Positions 1 through 9,212 of a stretch of 64,000 nt of DNA are shown here, one piece after another. Each line of letters starts with the position of its first letter. The first letter of the stretch is position 1. Location: positions 301,742,642 to 301,806,641 of the forward strand of contig CM040123.1 of NCBI GenBank assembly GCA_022559845.1, in the 5' to 3' direction. Below the pieces are notes generated by a model, which had not been told where the DNA came from, ran no database searches, and worked only from the letters and a program-made list of their open reading frames with translations. Origin of the DNA: Amorphophallus konjac (taxonomy: Eukaryota > Streptophyta > Magnoliopsida > Alismatales > Araceae). The position numbers and the translations under genes are program-made.

Positions 1-749
1 TTATCCTGAACACCTTGCGAGTACTTGTATTTTCAGCCACTTCACCACGAGTAGGGGTCGACCCACGACTCAGGAACGCTTGTCGTGCCATGTGGTGACA
101 CTATAAAGGAGGGCAACCGCCCCCGACTCATAGACATGTAGCGTTGGTCCACTTTCTTTATAGCCGTCGGGCCAACCCGAGGCTACGCACCAGCTCGCCA
201 TGTAGCACAGCATATTCTTATTAAGGCCGGGTTCCCATGCCCACAATGCCTTCCTCCTGCTGTTCCAAGAATGCCAAGTAGGGATTTCAAGTCCTAGTGG
301 GCCATCCAAGCCTCTACCCAACCTATACGGTACGTCAACAAGGGTGGGGAATTACCCTGAACACCTTGAAAGTGACCCCACATCAACCTCATCTTGAAGC
401 TCGCGCCAACACACAAGCCACGAAGTACAAGCCAGCCCCTCCCCAGCCAGCAAAAAGAAGAAAAAGGGATTAGGGGGACAACCCTGGGGCCGCCCTGCGA
501 CCCTCGTGGCCAAGGACGCACCCCACGCCAGGGACGCCCTGAGCCTTAGGGTGCGCCCTCCCAGCTCCTCCAGACATCATCCTAGTCTAGTCTCAGCACA
601 AGAAAGGTCAACTCACCATGTGGAGCATATGAGAAGCATTCAAGGAGAGCGTCTAAGACAAAGCACGCTACCTGAGGAGCAAGCACGAGCGACCCAACCA
701 CCCGATCTTCCAAGTGTTCAAACCCGTCCAAAACTCAGTAGAAAAACAT
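1..749. other. Unassigned flanking sequence
   Basis: No gene or element family is recognised. An 114-codon open frame (506-850, plus) runs into the downstream CT-rich array, matches nothing I know, and is not called as a gene. Visible structure: a near-identical 17-bp word (TTAYCCTGAACACCTTG) at 1-17 and 352-368, which may be the edge of a ~350-bp duplication, and a perfect GGGTCGACCC palindrome at 55-64 of the same type as in Element C's LTRs. The segment may be an old LTR or leader fragment. Confidence 0.4.
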
Positions 750-1072
750 GCCAAAATCCAGCCAAAACTGTCTATGGGGCCCACTGGCCTTCTCTCTCTT
801 CAAGCTTCTCCCGTAAATCCTTATGGGGCCCACTAAACCAGCCTGCCTAAACCTAAGGGCACCCCACTTCCTCTCTCTCTTCAAGATTCCCCTATAAACC
901 CCCCTTTAGGGGGGCAAAACCACCATGTGAGGCCCACCTCTCTCTCTTTTGCACATTCCCCTCATAAACCCCCCCTTTAGGGGGGCAAAACTACACCCTG
1001 AGCCCACCTCTCTCTATCTTTTGCATATTCTCCCGTCAACCCCCATTTATGGGGGCAAAACTACACCCTAGG

Positions 1073-1111
<39 letters not shown>

Positions 1112-1214
1112 ATATTCCCCGTAAACCCCTCTTTATTGGGGCAAAATCACAGCCTGGGCCCACCTCTCTCTTTTTTGCATATTCCCCCATAAACCCCCCT
1201 TTAGGGGGGAAAAT
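750..1214 (+). repeat. Tandem ~70-bp hairpin array, left part
   Basis: Units of about 70 bp consist of a CT-rich run, a TTGCATATTCCCC-like stretch, a G/C inverted repeat (typically CCCCCC TTTA GGGGGG), then CAAAACTACACCCTGGGCCC. Inverted repeats lie at 899-914, 969-985, 1040-1055, 1126-1141 and 1194-1209, spaced 70, 71, 86 and 68 bp; the long spacing comes from an expanded CT run at 1080-1107. Units before 899 are degenerate. The unit at 1040 has CCCCCAT/ATGGGGG, so its stem is still paired. Element A is inserted in the last unit, and the array resumes at 53470. Confidence 0.8.
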
Positions 1215-1439
1215 TGTAGGGAGAATGTTGGGCATGTGTGTAACATGCTTAATTCTATTATTTTGATGATGTCTGACTATGACTCATTGATAAGTCTGGC
1301 TTGCATTTGATAAACACATATTCATACATTTCAGGTCATGACAACATAAGCAAGAAGATACATCTTTATGCCATCACTGATAAGTGTAAGAAATCAAGTC
1401 ATTGGCGACACAGAATTCAAGGCAACAGGTTTCACAGAA

Positions 1440-2480
1440 GTCCATGCAGTCAGGTCAGTGCAGTTACTGAAGTTGGTGCACATGCTGAAGAAAGAAGGTG
1501 TTACAAGAGAAGTGTCGACATCTTCTACAGAAGTGTCGACACCACAGCCATTCCTTAGTAAAGGAAAGTCGATGCTACATTGCTGTCAAGGTCGAAACAC
1601 ACAAATGGTCAACGCAGTAAAGTCTGTGCATGTTCATGACTTGGTCATCAGTAAGGTCGGCGCTTGTTTGCTTCTCAACGTAGCAAAGGTCGGTGCACAT
1701 CCAAGACTAGCATAGACCATGGTCGATGCAAACTTCTGGCTAGCGCAACTAAGGTCGGTGCACATCCAAGACTAGCACAGACCATGGTCGATGCAAACTT
1801 CTGGCTAGCGCAACCAAGGTCGGTGCACATCAGTCAAAGTTGGTGCACATTTGAAAACAAGGTCTGTGCACATTGCTGAAGGTCGATGCACGTTTGGTTT
1901 CAATGCTTCAAGGTTGGTGCACATAGCCGAAGTCTAAGCACATGTGACTTCCAGAGTCGGTGCAGGTTTTTGCTTCGGCATACGAAGTCTGAGCACATGT
2001 TACTTTAAGGTCGGTGCATGTTTTGGTGTCAACACTATAAGGTCCGTGCACATTCACTATTTGACAAATCAAGGTCGGTGCATGTTCTCCTTCAACACTA
2101 GAAGGTATGTGCATGTTTACCTTCTGGCAAGATAAGGTCTGAGCACATATGAAATCAAAGTCTGTGCAATGTCTGCTTCCAACCTCAAAAGGTCTGAGCA
2201 TATTCACAAGAAGGTCGATGCACATCTGCAAAGAACTGTCGACACCTTATTCTAGCATGCCGACACATTGGCCCGTCTAGAAAGCATTGAAGACCGGATC
2301 CTTAAAGAAGTGTCGACACCTCAGTTATCGCAGGTCTACACTTTGGGCTTCCAGAGACAGTCATACAAGAAGACTTCATAAGAAGTGTCGACACCTCCTT
2401 CTCAACAGGTCGACACCTTGATGATCCCAGAAGATAAAGACTAAGGAGTGTCGACACGTCCTTCACAGGAGGTCGACACC
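1440..2480 (+). repeat. GGTCGGTGCACAT word array with GTGTCGACAC palindromes (A LTR)
   Basis: From about 1440 to 2232 a word close to AAGGTCGGTGCACAT recurs every 20-50 bp, with variants GTCTGTGCA, GTCGATGCA and GTCTGAGCA. A ~65-bp segment is directly repeated at 1690-1815. The palindrome GTGTCGACAC is perfect at 1533-1542, 2310-2319, 2385-2394 and 2448-2457, with near matches elsewhere. The array lies upstream of the TATA box, so in U3. GTCGGT is the complement of ACCGAC, the core bound by DREB/CBF factors; any function is inference. The second LTR copy carries the same array at 29340-30260, with the remaining palindromes at 40225-40325. Confidence 0.85.
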
Positions 2481-3064
2481 TCTGTTCTTCCAGAAGCTTT
2501 CAAGCTAGTTATCTGTCAAGTCAATGGAAGATCCAGAGAGAGAAAATAGGTACCGTAAATGTCTAATTTTATGGATTTTGAGGTCTGGATGAGGTACCCA
2601 GGTTTGACTTTTTGTCCCTATCAACATGTCACTTTCTTGGAGCTACTTTTGTCAGAAATTCAGTTGGAGAAAGGACACCTCACAGTCTGCCACTGGGAAA
2701 AGTTATCACAATCTGCCACTGGGAAAAGTCATCATAGTCTACCACTGGGAAAAGTAATCACAGTATACCACTGGAAAAAGTCAACATAGTCTGCCATCTC
2801 TTTATTGTCATCCCATGTGACTCCGGTCCTAGCAGTCCTTAGCAAGACAGAAAGTAAATTTCAGCCAATGAGAGGACCACATGTCAAAAGGCATTTAATG
2901 TGAAGATCTCATGATCTGCCATCAGTCTACCACCATCCTATCCTCAGACAAGAAGCAATGCCAGCTCAAGCCAAATCCTGCAGAGTATCTTCTCAAAGAT
3001 TAGAAAAGCTTTTGGAGGAAAACTTGGAGGAAAAGTTTTTCACCACATTTCCTTGTGGCTCGAC

Positions 3065-3097
3065 TATAAATATCAAGCTTCCTCAAGAGAGGAAGCT
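3065..3097 (+). promoter_or_regulatory. Element A LTR promoter: TATA box and start-proximal hairpin
   Basis: TATAAATA (3065-3072) is followed directly by a perfect 9-bp inverted repeat, AGCTTCCTC AAGA GAGGAAGCT, at about 3076-3097. This is where a plant TATA promoter would start transcription, so the hairpin would sit at the 5' end of the RNA. The 3' LTR copy (TATA at about 40912) has substitutions in one arm. Confidence 0.65.
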
Positions 3098-3447
3098 GCT
3101 GCTGCCCAGAGAGTGCCACGCCCTAGAGCATTTGCAAAGAACATCCTTGAAAGGCATGAGAGAGCAGCCCAGCATTGATTCTCAGTTCAGTGCTATGAAA
3201 GAAGAAGAAGAGAGAGCAACCTTGAGAGAGAAGAGAACACCCCTACAGTCTTCCTGAGCTTGAAGAATCAGATCTTCAGATCCAGAATATGTAGCTACTG
3301 TCTCTTGCTGGCAAATCATCATCTAAAGCTTCAGCTGGCATTTTTCTTATTATTCTTGTGTTTCACCCACTGCACTTGCAGTATCTTTCGCTTGTGTTTT
3401 TCGTTCCACTCATTTCAACCTCATACTTTGTTCCATCCTTACTGCTT

Positions 3448-3646
3448 GTGTGTAGGAAGACAGACGAAGGTTTACTCCGATCTGTAGAGAACCGTCCCTA
3501 CCGATTTTATGTGTAGGAAGACAGACGGAGGGTTTTCCGTTCTGTGATTTTAGGGCGTGTCCCCTGTCAAGCTGTGAGTCAGTAGGAAAGCCTCATTGGG
3601 TTTGGTGAGGGGTGGACGTAAATTGTGGGTTGACAACCGAACCACC
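3448..3646 (+). promoter_or_regulatory. Element A leader (R/U5) hairpins, including the conserved double hairpin
   Basis: Two tandem copies of a GTGTAGGAAGACAGACG module (about 3449 and 3511) each form an imperfect CAGA-CGRA/TCCG-TCTG stem. Next is the double hairpin found in all four gag-only elements. Arm 1 is CCTCATT (3591-3597) with GGTGAGG (3604-3610), paired with two T-G wobbles; the 3' LTR copy has a perfect CCTCACC/GGTGAGG. Arm 2 nests GGTT (3628-3631) with AACC (3635-3638) inside GGTGG (3611-3615) with CCACC (3642-3646). The spacing and the GAACCACCT(T/A)AAAA end match B, C and D. Confidence 0.6.
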
Positions 3647-4170
3647 TTAAAATCCTTATGTTGTGGGTTGATCACCTTGTGGGTTTGCTCCGTATCTTCT
3701 ACCCCCATTCACAGGTGTGTGTGTTTGCTGTATCAATGGAATCCTAATTACTTTCTATAGCACATATCGTCATATTGCTCACACACATACACGCGAGGTT
3801 CAATGAGCAGCCAATCTCAATTCATGAGATTCTGGTTGATCTCTAAAGTTCACACATACAGCTAGTTATCACACTTAGTTCATATGTGTTGAGATCCCTG
3901 CTGTCCAGTGCAATAGATTACTCTTACCCTTTAACCATGTTGAAGCAGCATCAACCTCGCTGTTGTGCAGCGTTGATCTTAGCTGTCTACCTAAGTGTGC
4001 TCCGTTGGGCTTAAGCTTCTCCCTGTGCAGTCCTTGGACCTACTTTGCTATCTTCACTTAAGCCACTCTGTCTAAATCCACTGTGTTTTGTGTCTAAGTG
4101 TTTTATTGTCTTTATAGGAGTGGTTTATGCTTTTGGCAGTCAAGTTTTAAATAGGCCATAGTTCGTGAGA

Positions 4171-4199
4171 GGATCTAGTCAACCCCCCCTTCTAGATCC
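4171..4199 (+). promoter_or_regulatory. C-loop hairpin at the U5 end of Element A
   Basis: GGATCTAG (4171-4178) pairs perfectly with CTAGATCC (4192-4199) around a loop containing seven C. It ends 24 bp before the LTR end. The 3' LTR copy at 53417-53445 keeps GGATCTA/TAGATCC. Equivalent hairpins with other stem sequences occur in B, C and D. Confidence 0.65.
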
Positions 4200-4225
4200 C
4201 ATTGCACCGCTCGAGACCCAACAAA

Positions 4226-4237
4226 TGGTATCAGAGT
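4226..4237 (+). other. Primer binding site of Element A
   Basis: TGGTATCAGAGT lies 2 bp after the LTR end and differs from the usual plant initiator Met-tRNA complement TGGTATCAGAGC at the last base. It separates the 5' LTR from the short leader (4238-4299) before gag. Confidence 0.85.
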
Positions 4238-4299
4238 CAAGCTCTACTATTCCTAGATCCTACGATCTGCAGGGAAAGATCCCAGTGCATTTTGAGAAA

Positions 4300-6201
4300 A
4301 TGGCTTCATTTGCTACACATGCTTCGATGGCTTCTCCGCCTATTTATGATGGTTCAGATTTTTCAATATGGCTAGGGAGAATGTTCATCTATGTCAAATC
4401 CATAGATCCATAATTGTGGAACCTCATATACATTGGTCCTCATGAGCTACCATCAAACCCAGATGAATGGTCTGCTGAACAAGAGACCAAACATATTGAT
4501 AACTTTGCTGCATTTAACTTGATAAAAGTAGCAATTGATCTCAGGTTATCTCATCTTGTGTCCACTTGCAGCATAGCCAAACAAATCTTGAACAAATTAG
4601 TGAACAACCATGAAAAAGGAGAACAAAGGAACATATGCCTCATGGCCGACCAACCAGAATAGTCAAGCAATTCATCCTCAACTCAGGTAAACTCTGAATC
4701 TGAGGACTTTACTTTTGAAGAACTTATAGAAGCCTATGATGATTTAACCAAGCACTTCAAAAAGCTAAAATTAGAAAACAGAAAATTGAAGAAGGATTTG
4801 AAGAAAAACAATCAACGTGAGAGTTCTTTCTGTAAAAATTGTTCAACTTTTGAAGAGCTCAATGATACTATTATGGTTGATATGGATGTACATAAAGAAA
4901 CCATTGCTTGCCTAAAAGATGAAAATAGAATCCTTCAAGCTGAGATCAGTAGATTAGAAGAAATAATGAGAAGGCCTAAAGATAAGTCTAAATCTACATC
5001 AAATGATCAAAGCTTGACTGAAAATAAAGCTCTCACCGAACTAAATCAAAATCTTAAGAATGAGAATGAAAATCTAAAAAATGAAAACATTGAGTTGCTT
5101 GAAAGACTGTCTATCTGTGAAAAAGGCAAGGGCATTGTTAATGATAGCCCTGAGAAATTGAATTAACTTCAATTGAAAATTGAAAATTACAAGGGGGTGA
5201 ATGCCATGCTTAATGAACAATTGGCTGAGTGCGAAGAGGACCTTGCTGCGTCTGAACTACATGTCTCCTCATTGGAGAGTGAAAATAAAGACTTAAAGAA
5301 TTCTCTGTCAAAGTCTGATCAGGGCAAAGATAATTTAGACAGAATTCTAGGAACTAGGGTCAACCTTCAAAGAGAAGGTTTGGGGCACAAACCTGTAAAC
5401 AAAAAGTCCCTTGGAAGCAAGGTGTATACCTCGTTTGTCACTGGCTCACTTGAAGCCAGCACTTCTTATGGTCATCCAAAACCGCATGCTGCTCAAAAGA
5501 AAAACCAAAATGAAAATGGCAATCTGAAAAAGAATGTTTCCTGGCATAAACGGAAATATGATCTTGCTAATGTGGAAATGCATGCTAGGAAATCTCATGC
5601 TAAGTACCATGCTACCCATAAAATGAATGGTTATTGTTTCTATTGTGGTATGCTTGGTTACACTGTGCATGATTGCCCCACCTTGAGTAATGATGAACTA
5701 AGAGCAGGCAAAAATAGAAGAGTTGTTGCTGAAAATAATGGCAAGGGACAGGTCAACACTGGGAGGAAGCATCTTCTGCACACTCATGCTCAAAAGCCCA
5801 GGTATGACCCTACGTGTCGACACACTCATCTGATTAGGTCGACACTCTCCATGGCTGAACAGTCAGTAAATAGATAAAACCATCCTCCTTGCTGCTTCCA
5901 CTGTGGAAGGATTGGCCACATAGTCAAAGACTGTTGGCGTCTGAAAGGTAAGACTCACCCTCATGATCAACACAGTGGTATCCATGCTCACCCACCAAGA
6001 TTCAATGCACTTGTACAAAGAAATAATGGTAAATTCCTTGTGCGTTGCTTCTACTGTGGTGAATATGGACATACATATAATCACTGTCCTTGGACGAGAG
6101 TGGGTGACCAGAAAGTAGCAAAGAAAATAAAGTCATTTGTGAGAATTACTGCTAACCAACCAGGACCCAAGCAAGCTTGGGTACCAAAAAATTTTAAATG
6201 A
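4300..6201 (+). pseudogene. Element A Gag, multi-stop pseudogene
   Basis: One reading frame of 634 codons starts at ATG 4300 and ends at TGA 6199-6201, broken by TAA 4411, TAG 4660, TAA 5164 and TAA 5875. The N-terminus (DGSDFSIWLGRMFIYVKS, then LWNLIYIGPHELP) matches the copia Gag domain that multimerises the particle. A long Leu/Glu/Asn/Lys coiled coil follows (about codons 150-360, interrupted by the 5164 stop), then CCHC knuckles at 5635-5676 (His replaced by Tyr), 5893-5934 and 6046-6087. The C-terminus GPKQAWVPKNFK is shared with B-D. In autonomous Sirevirus relatives a GPKxxWVPK motif sits just before protease (family knowledge), whereas here the frame simply ends. The first stop fits CAA to TAA. 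Such a Gag would package RNA in cytoplasmic particles; this copy cannot make a full product. Confidence 0.88.
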
Positions 6202-6217
6202 GAATTGTGGGTGTAGG

Positions 6218-6268
6218 GTGCCTTGGAGCTGAACATTGGATGCTCAAGTAAATAAAAGCTCAAGGCAC
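6218..6268 (+). promoter_or_regulatory. Post-gag hairpin of Element A
   Basis: GTGCCTTGGAGC (6218-6229) pairs with GCTCAAGGCAC (6258-6268), with one bulged G. It begins 16 nt after the gag stop, and the loop contains AATAAA. The same structure at the same spacing follows gag in B, C and D with compensated stem changes. A role in polyadenylation, recoding or packaging is inference. Confidence 0.65.
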
Positions 6269-7745
6269 AGGTATGTAAATAATTTTTTTTAAATCTTGCA
6301 TGATAGGCTTGCATTTTAGTTTCTGCATCATAAGTCTATCTTGTTGTCAATAAGTGCTGAAAACTGAATTGATCTCCTTGAACTGCTAAAGTTTCCCCCA
6401 TGGTGTGAGATGATCAACTATACTAGATTACTTGCTTACACCATGTTTTGATCCTTGGTATATTAAATGGTGCAGAGTAGAAGGGCAAGTTAAGCTTGCT
6501 CAGAACTCTCACTATGCGTGAGCAGGATCTCAGATCCAAACCTCCGCCATGAACCAGAGATCAAGTAATTCAGTTGCGTAATCCATGAAAAATATGTCAT
6601 GCTGATGGAATTGCTATGATGATGAATTGTTGTTTGATTCATGCTATCTTTTAACAGCCACGTGAACTTCTTGCTTAGCATTGTAGATCATTGTTTTTGA
6701 TGATGTCTTCCATGGCTGCACTTATCTCAATTCATCACTCTCATGGACAAATAACATGCTGAGTGACTATCTCAACTTCCATGAGCATTAAACAGAGGGG
6801 GAGTTTAAGTGTTTGTACCTAAGGGTAGAAATGCATTTCATATGGATGAATCTATATGTGTTGTGGTCTTTAAGCATCATCTTGAAATTTCATGCAATAT
6901 CATGCATTTCATGATCAAGGGACCCAACTCTGCATGACCTCTTGGTATAAAAAATGGTAAGCTGGGAGAGAGGACAGATCTCTTCTATCTAGAAACCCAC
7001 ATCATGCATGAGGTGGTCTTAAGACTTCAGTTCTCCGCTAGGTACCAAGGGTTGACCCATCATGAGAACAATCTAGACGTTCATGTGAATAATTCATCAA
7101 ATTCCCTGCATTGATTCCATTGCATGTGCTGCACTCAGAACTCAGACATTCAATGCACAAAGTCAGGGGGAGTTCCTGTATTTCATAGTTTACCCATGTG
7201 CATTTATTATCATGCATATGCTGATTTTAGAATTGATTGCATACCATATTGAAATCATCAAAAAGAGGGAGTAAGTAGCATGTATCCAACTGCACATGAT
7301 AAAATGCAACTTGCCTCTCAGTACAGAATGCATAGAAAATAATCCATGATTGTATCATACTGTGGTCTCATACACGCCAATGCACACCATGTTAAAAGAG
7401 ACACAAATATTGCATATTAAGTGGTATCATTTTTAATGCATCTTGTGTTCACTTAAGTCAATGGTTGCATACTCCATTGTCAACCCATGCACATGTTTAA
7501 GGGGGAGTCAACATCAAAAAAAAAATCCAGTCTACGTTCATGCATTCATTCTGTTGACCTGTGTACAGTCTGCACATTCTTAGGGGGAGCTTGCCTAGCT
7601 TAAAGATCATTGTTGATCAGGCAGACCTTAGACCTACTCAGGTCAAACTCTCAGCTCATTCTGTTTGAAAACTGCTCTCTGTCTAAGCTCAGTGTGTCGA
7701 CACCATGAAGTGCAAGTGTCAACACTCTTTTGAGGTTGCTGGTCC
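6269..7745 (+). other. Element A non-coding interior, first part
   Basis: No open frame resembles pol or an envelope-like gene. It is AT-rich, with GGGGGAG polypurine-like tracts at 6797-6803, 7166-7172, 7501-7507 and 7583-7589, and a structured block at 6935-7057. It ends at the Element B insertion (TSD GGTCC at 7741-7745) and resumes at 28178. A short GTGTCGACACC word at about 7697 matches A's LTR palindrome. Confidence 0.75.
6935..7057 (+). other. Conserved structured non-coding block (A copy)
   Basis: The block opens TGACCTCTTGGTAT and closes GGTACCAAGGGTTGACC. CTTGGTA pairs with TACCAAG as an outer stem. Inside, CCACATCA faces TGAGGTGG, followed by the palindrome GTCTTAAGAC (7016-7025). 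Homologous blocks occur in C (17224-17340, minus) and D (47499-47618), and no copy was found in B. Confidence 0.55.
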
Positions 7746-7904
7746 TGTTGTGCCCCTTGTGCCTTGATGATGCAGTGATGTTTTGATGATCGCAACATTA
7801 GTGTCATCACTTGATTAATATTAAATTGAGTGCTTGATCTGAATGTCTTATGACTTGATGATATTTTAGCTGATGTGCATAAATTGTTTTGTGCATGCAT
7901 TTAA

Positions 7905-8690
7905 GGTATGTGCATTTCCCTGTTTGCATTAGAGCATACATCACATTAGCCATAGTCAGTGCATCCTTTGATTCAAAGTCCATACATTGCCCTGTAGCAT
8001 GCACGAACTCAAGACTGTACATCGTCCAATTGCTCATGACGTCTTGGCTAAGTCTATACATTGCACCGTCTCACTTAGCGTCTCACTTGAGCATTTAAAG
8101 TTTGTACATCTGCTTGAGCATTTAAAGTCTGTACAGCCAATGCATTTCATGTCTCGTGAACATCCGTCTCATTTAGCGTCTCATGGTGTGTCTCACATAG
8201 CGCTTCAAGTCTGTACAAGGTAAGTCCGTGCATCCTATTTTAATGTACTCTGCTGATATGTTTATGCTGTAGTTCAGCAAGTCTGTACATCGTCAGCACT
8301 CTTCAAACGGCATAGTCCATGCATTCATCGCAAGTCTACACATTGCTTGTAGACTGCACAAAGTCTGCACATTCCTTGTTGTTATGTCCATGCGTCATGT
8401 TAGCAAGTCTGCACATTGTTGCACGCTAAGTCTGCACACTAATAGCATGTCAGTGCATTCATCTTTCAATGTGCATACTTCACCTTATGCATAATGCAAA
8501 CTGCATCTCATGCACTTAAAGTCTATATACTCTTTATGTCTGCATCACATGCACTCAAAGGCTGTATACTTGTGAATGTAATGTCTGTACATTCATTCTC
8601 ATTGTACACACTTTCTCTTATATGCACACTGCATCTAGTGCATCAAGTCTGTACAGGCCATGACTCATTTAACGTACAGACTCGATGCAT
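7905..8690 (+). repeat. AAGTCTGTACAT word array (B LTR)
   Basis: Words close to AAGTCTGTACATC or AAGTCTGCACATT recur every 15-45 bp in the U3 part, upstream of the TATA box. The 3' LTR copy is at 26365-27160. This is a dialect of the word in A, C, D and E, here mostly without the CG step. The reverse form ACGTACAGAC also occurs, at about 8672. Confidence 0.85.
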
Positions 8691-8896
8691 TCAGTTCTTC
8701 ATGTCAGTTAAGTCTCTACTGATAACAATCTGTTATTACAGAGCTGCTGCTCGAGGAGGTTAATGATGCACGTGATCTAAGAATAGAAGATGGCCCTGAT
8801 CGTGACACGTGGAACCACTGTGCTGAAATGCTGCCACGTGGACTGAGGCCTCTGGGCGAGAATCATGGAGACCACACGCCCTATCTGTGCTGCTGC

Positions 8897-8927
8897 TATA
8901 TAAAGAGGACTTCTCCATCTGGAGAAG
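8897..8927 (+). promoter_or_regulatory. Element B LTR promoter: TATA box and start-proximal hairpin
   Basis: TATATAAA (8897-8904) is followed by CTTCTCC ATCT GGAGAAG (8910-8927), a perfect 7-bp stem at the expected transcription start. The arrangement parallels Element A. The 3' LTR copy (TATA 27358-27365) keeps the hairpin intact. Confidence 0.65.
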
Positions 8928-9212
8928 ACTAATCGATATAGAAGAGCAGAAGCAGAGAGTTAGCCTGCACGATCCAGAAGAAGAAAAAGAGTGAAGAAGA
9001 GAAAGAGAGAAGAAGCAGAAGAGAAAGAAGAGAAAGAGAGAGATAGAGAGCTCGAGCAGAGAATCTGAAGCATCCATTGAAGAATCTGGTTGTCTAGAAA
9101 TTGGATCAGATCCAAACCAGACTTGCTCCTGCGAGGGCTACATTTTACATTTCATTTACAGCTTTCAGTCCCTGATTATTTTCCGATTTTGTGTTTTCCT
9201 TTAAACCTTTCT

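Larger units (their letters stand above)
1215..4223 (+). repeat. Element A 5' LTR
   Basis: 3009 bp, beginning TGTAGGGAGAATG and ending GACCCAACA. The start is set by comparison with the 3' LTR, where TGTAGGG directly follows the polypurine tract. TGTTGGG at 1226 mirrors the terminal CCCAACA, so 1226 is an alternative start, but the target duplication fits 1215 better. In order it holds a repeated-word array, GTCGAC palindromes, a TCTGCCACTGGGAAAAG-type direct repeat at 2690-2800, a TATA box, leader hairpins and a C-rich terminal hairpin. Open frames inside it are not conserved between the two LTR copies and are not called. Confidence 0.9.

Noticed and set aside
506..850. 114-codon frame near the left edge
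   Set aside because: No recognisable domain, the tail runs into the CT-rich array, and there is no supporting context.
899..1209. TTTAGGG and AAACCC words suggesting interstitial telomere repeats
   Set aside because: They occur once per ~70-bp unit as part of a G/C hairpin, not as tandem seven-base repeats.
1226..4223. Alternative LTR start at TGTTGGG with a perfect TGTTGGG...CCCAACA end pairing
   Set aside because: The 11 bases before it are also shared by both LTRs, and the flanking duplication AAAAT/AAAAC fits a start at 1215, directly after the polypurine tract.
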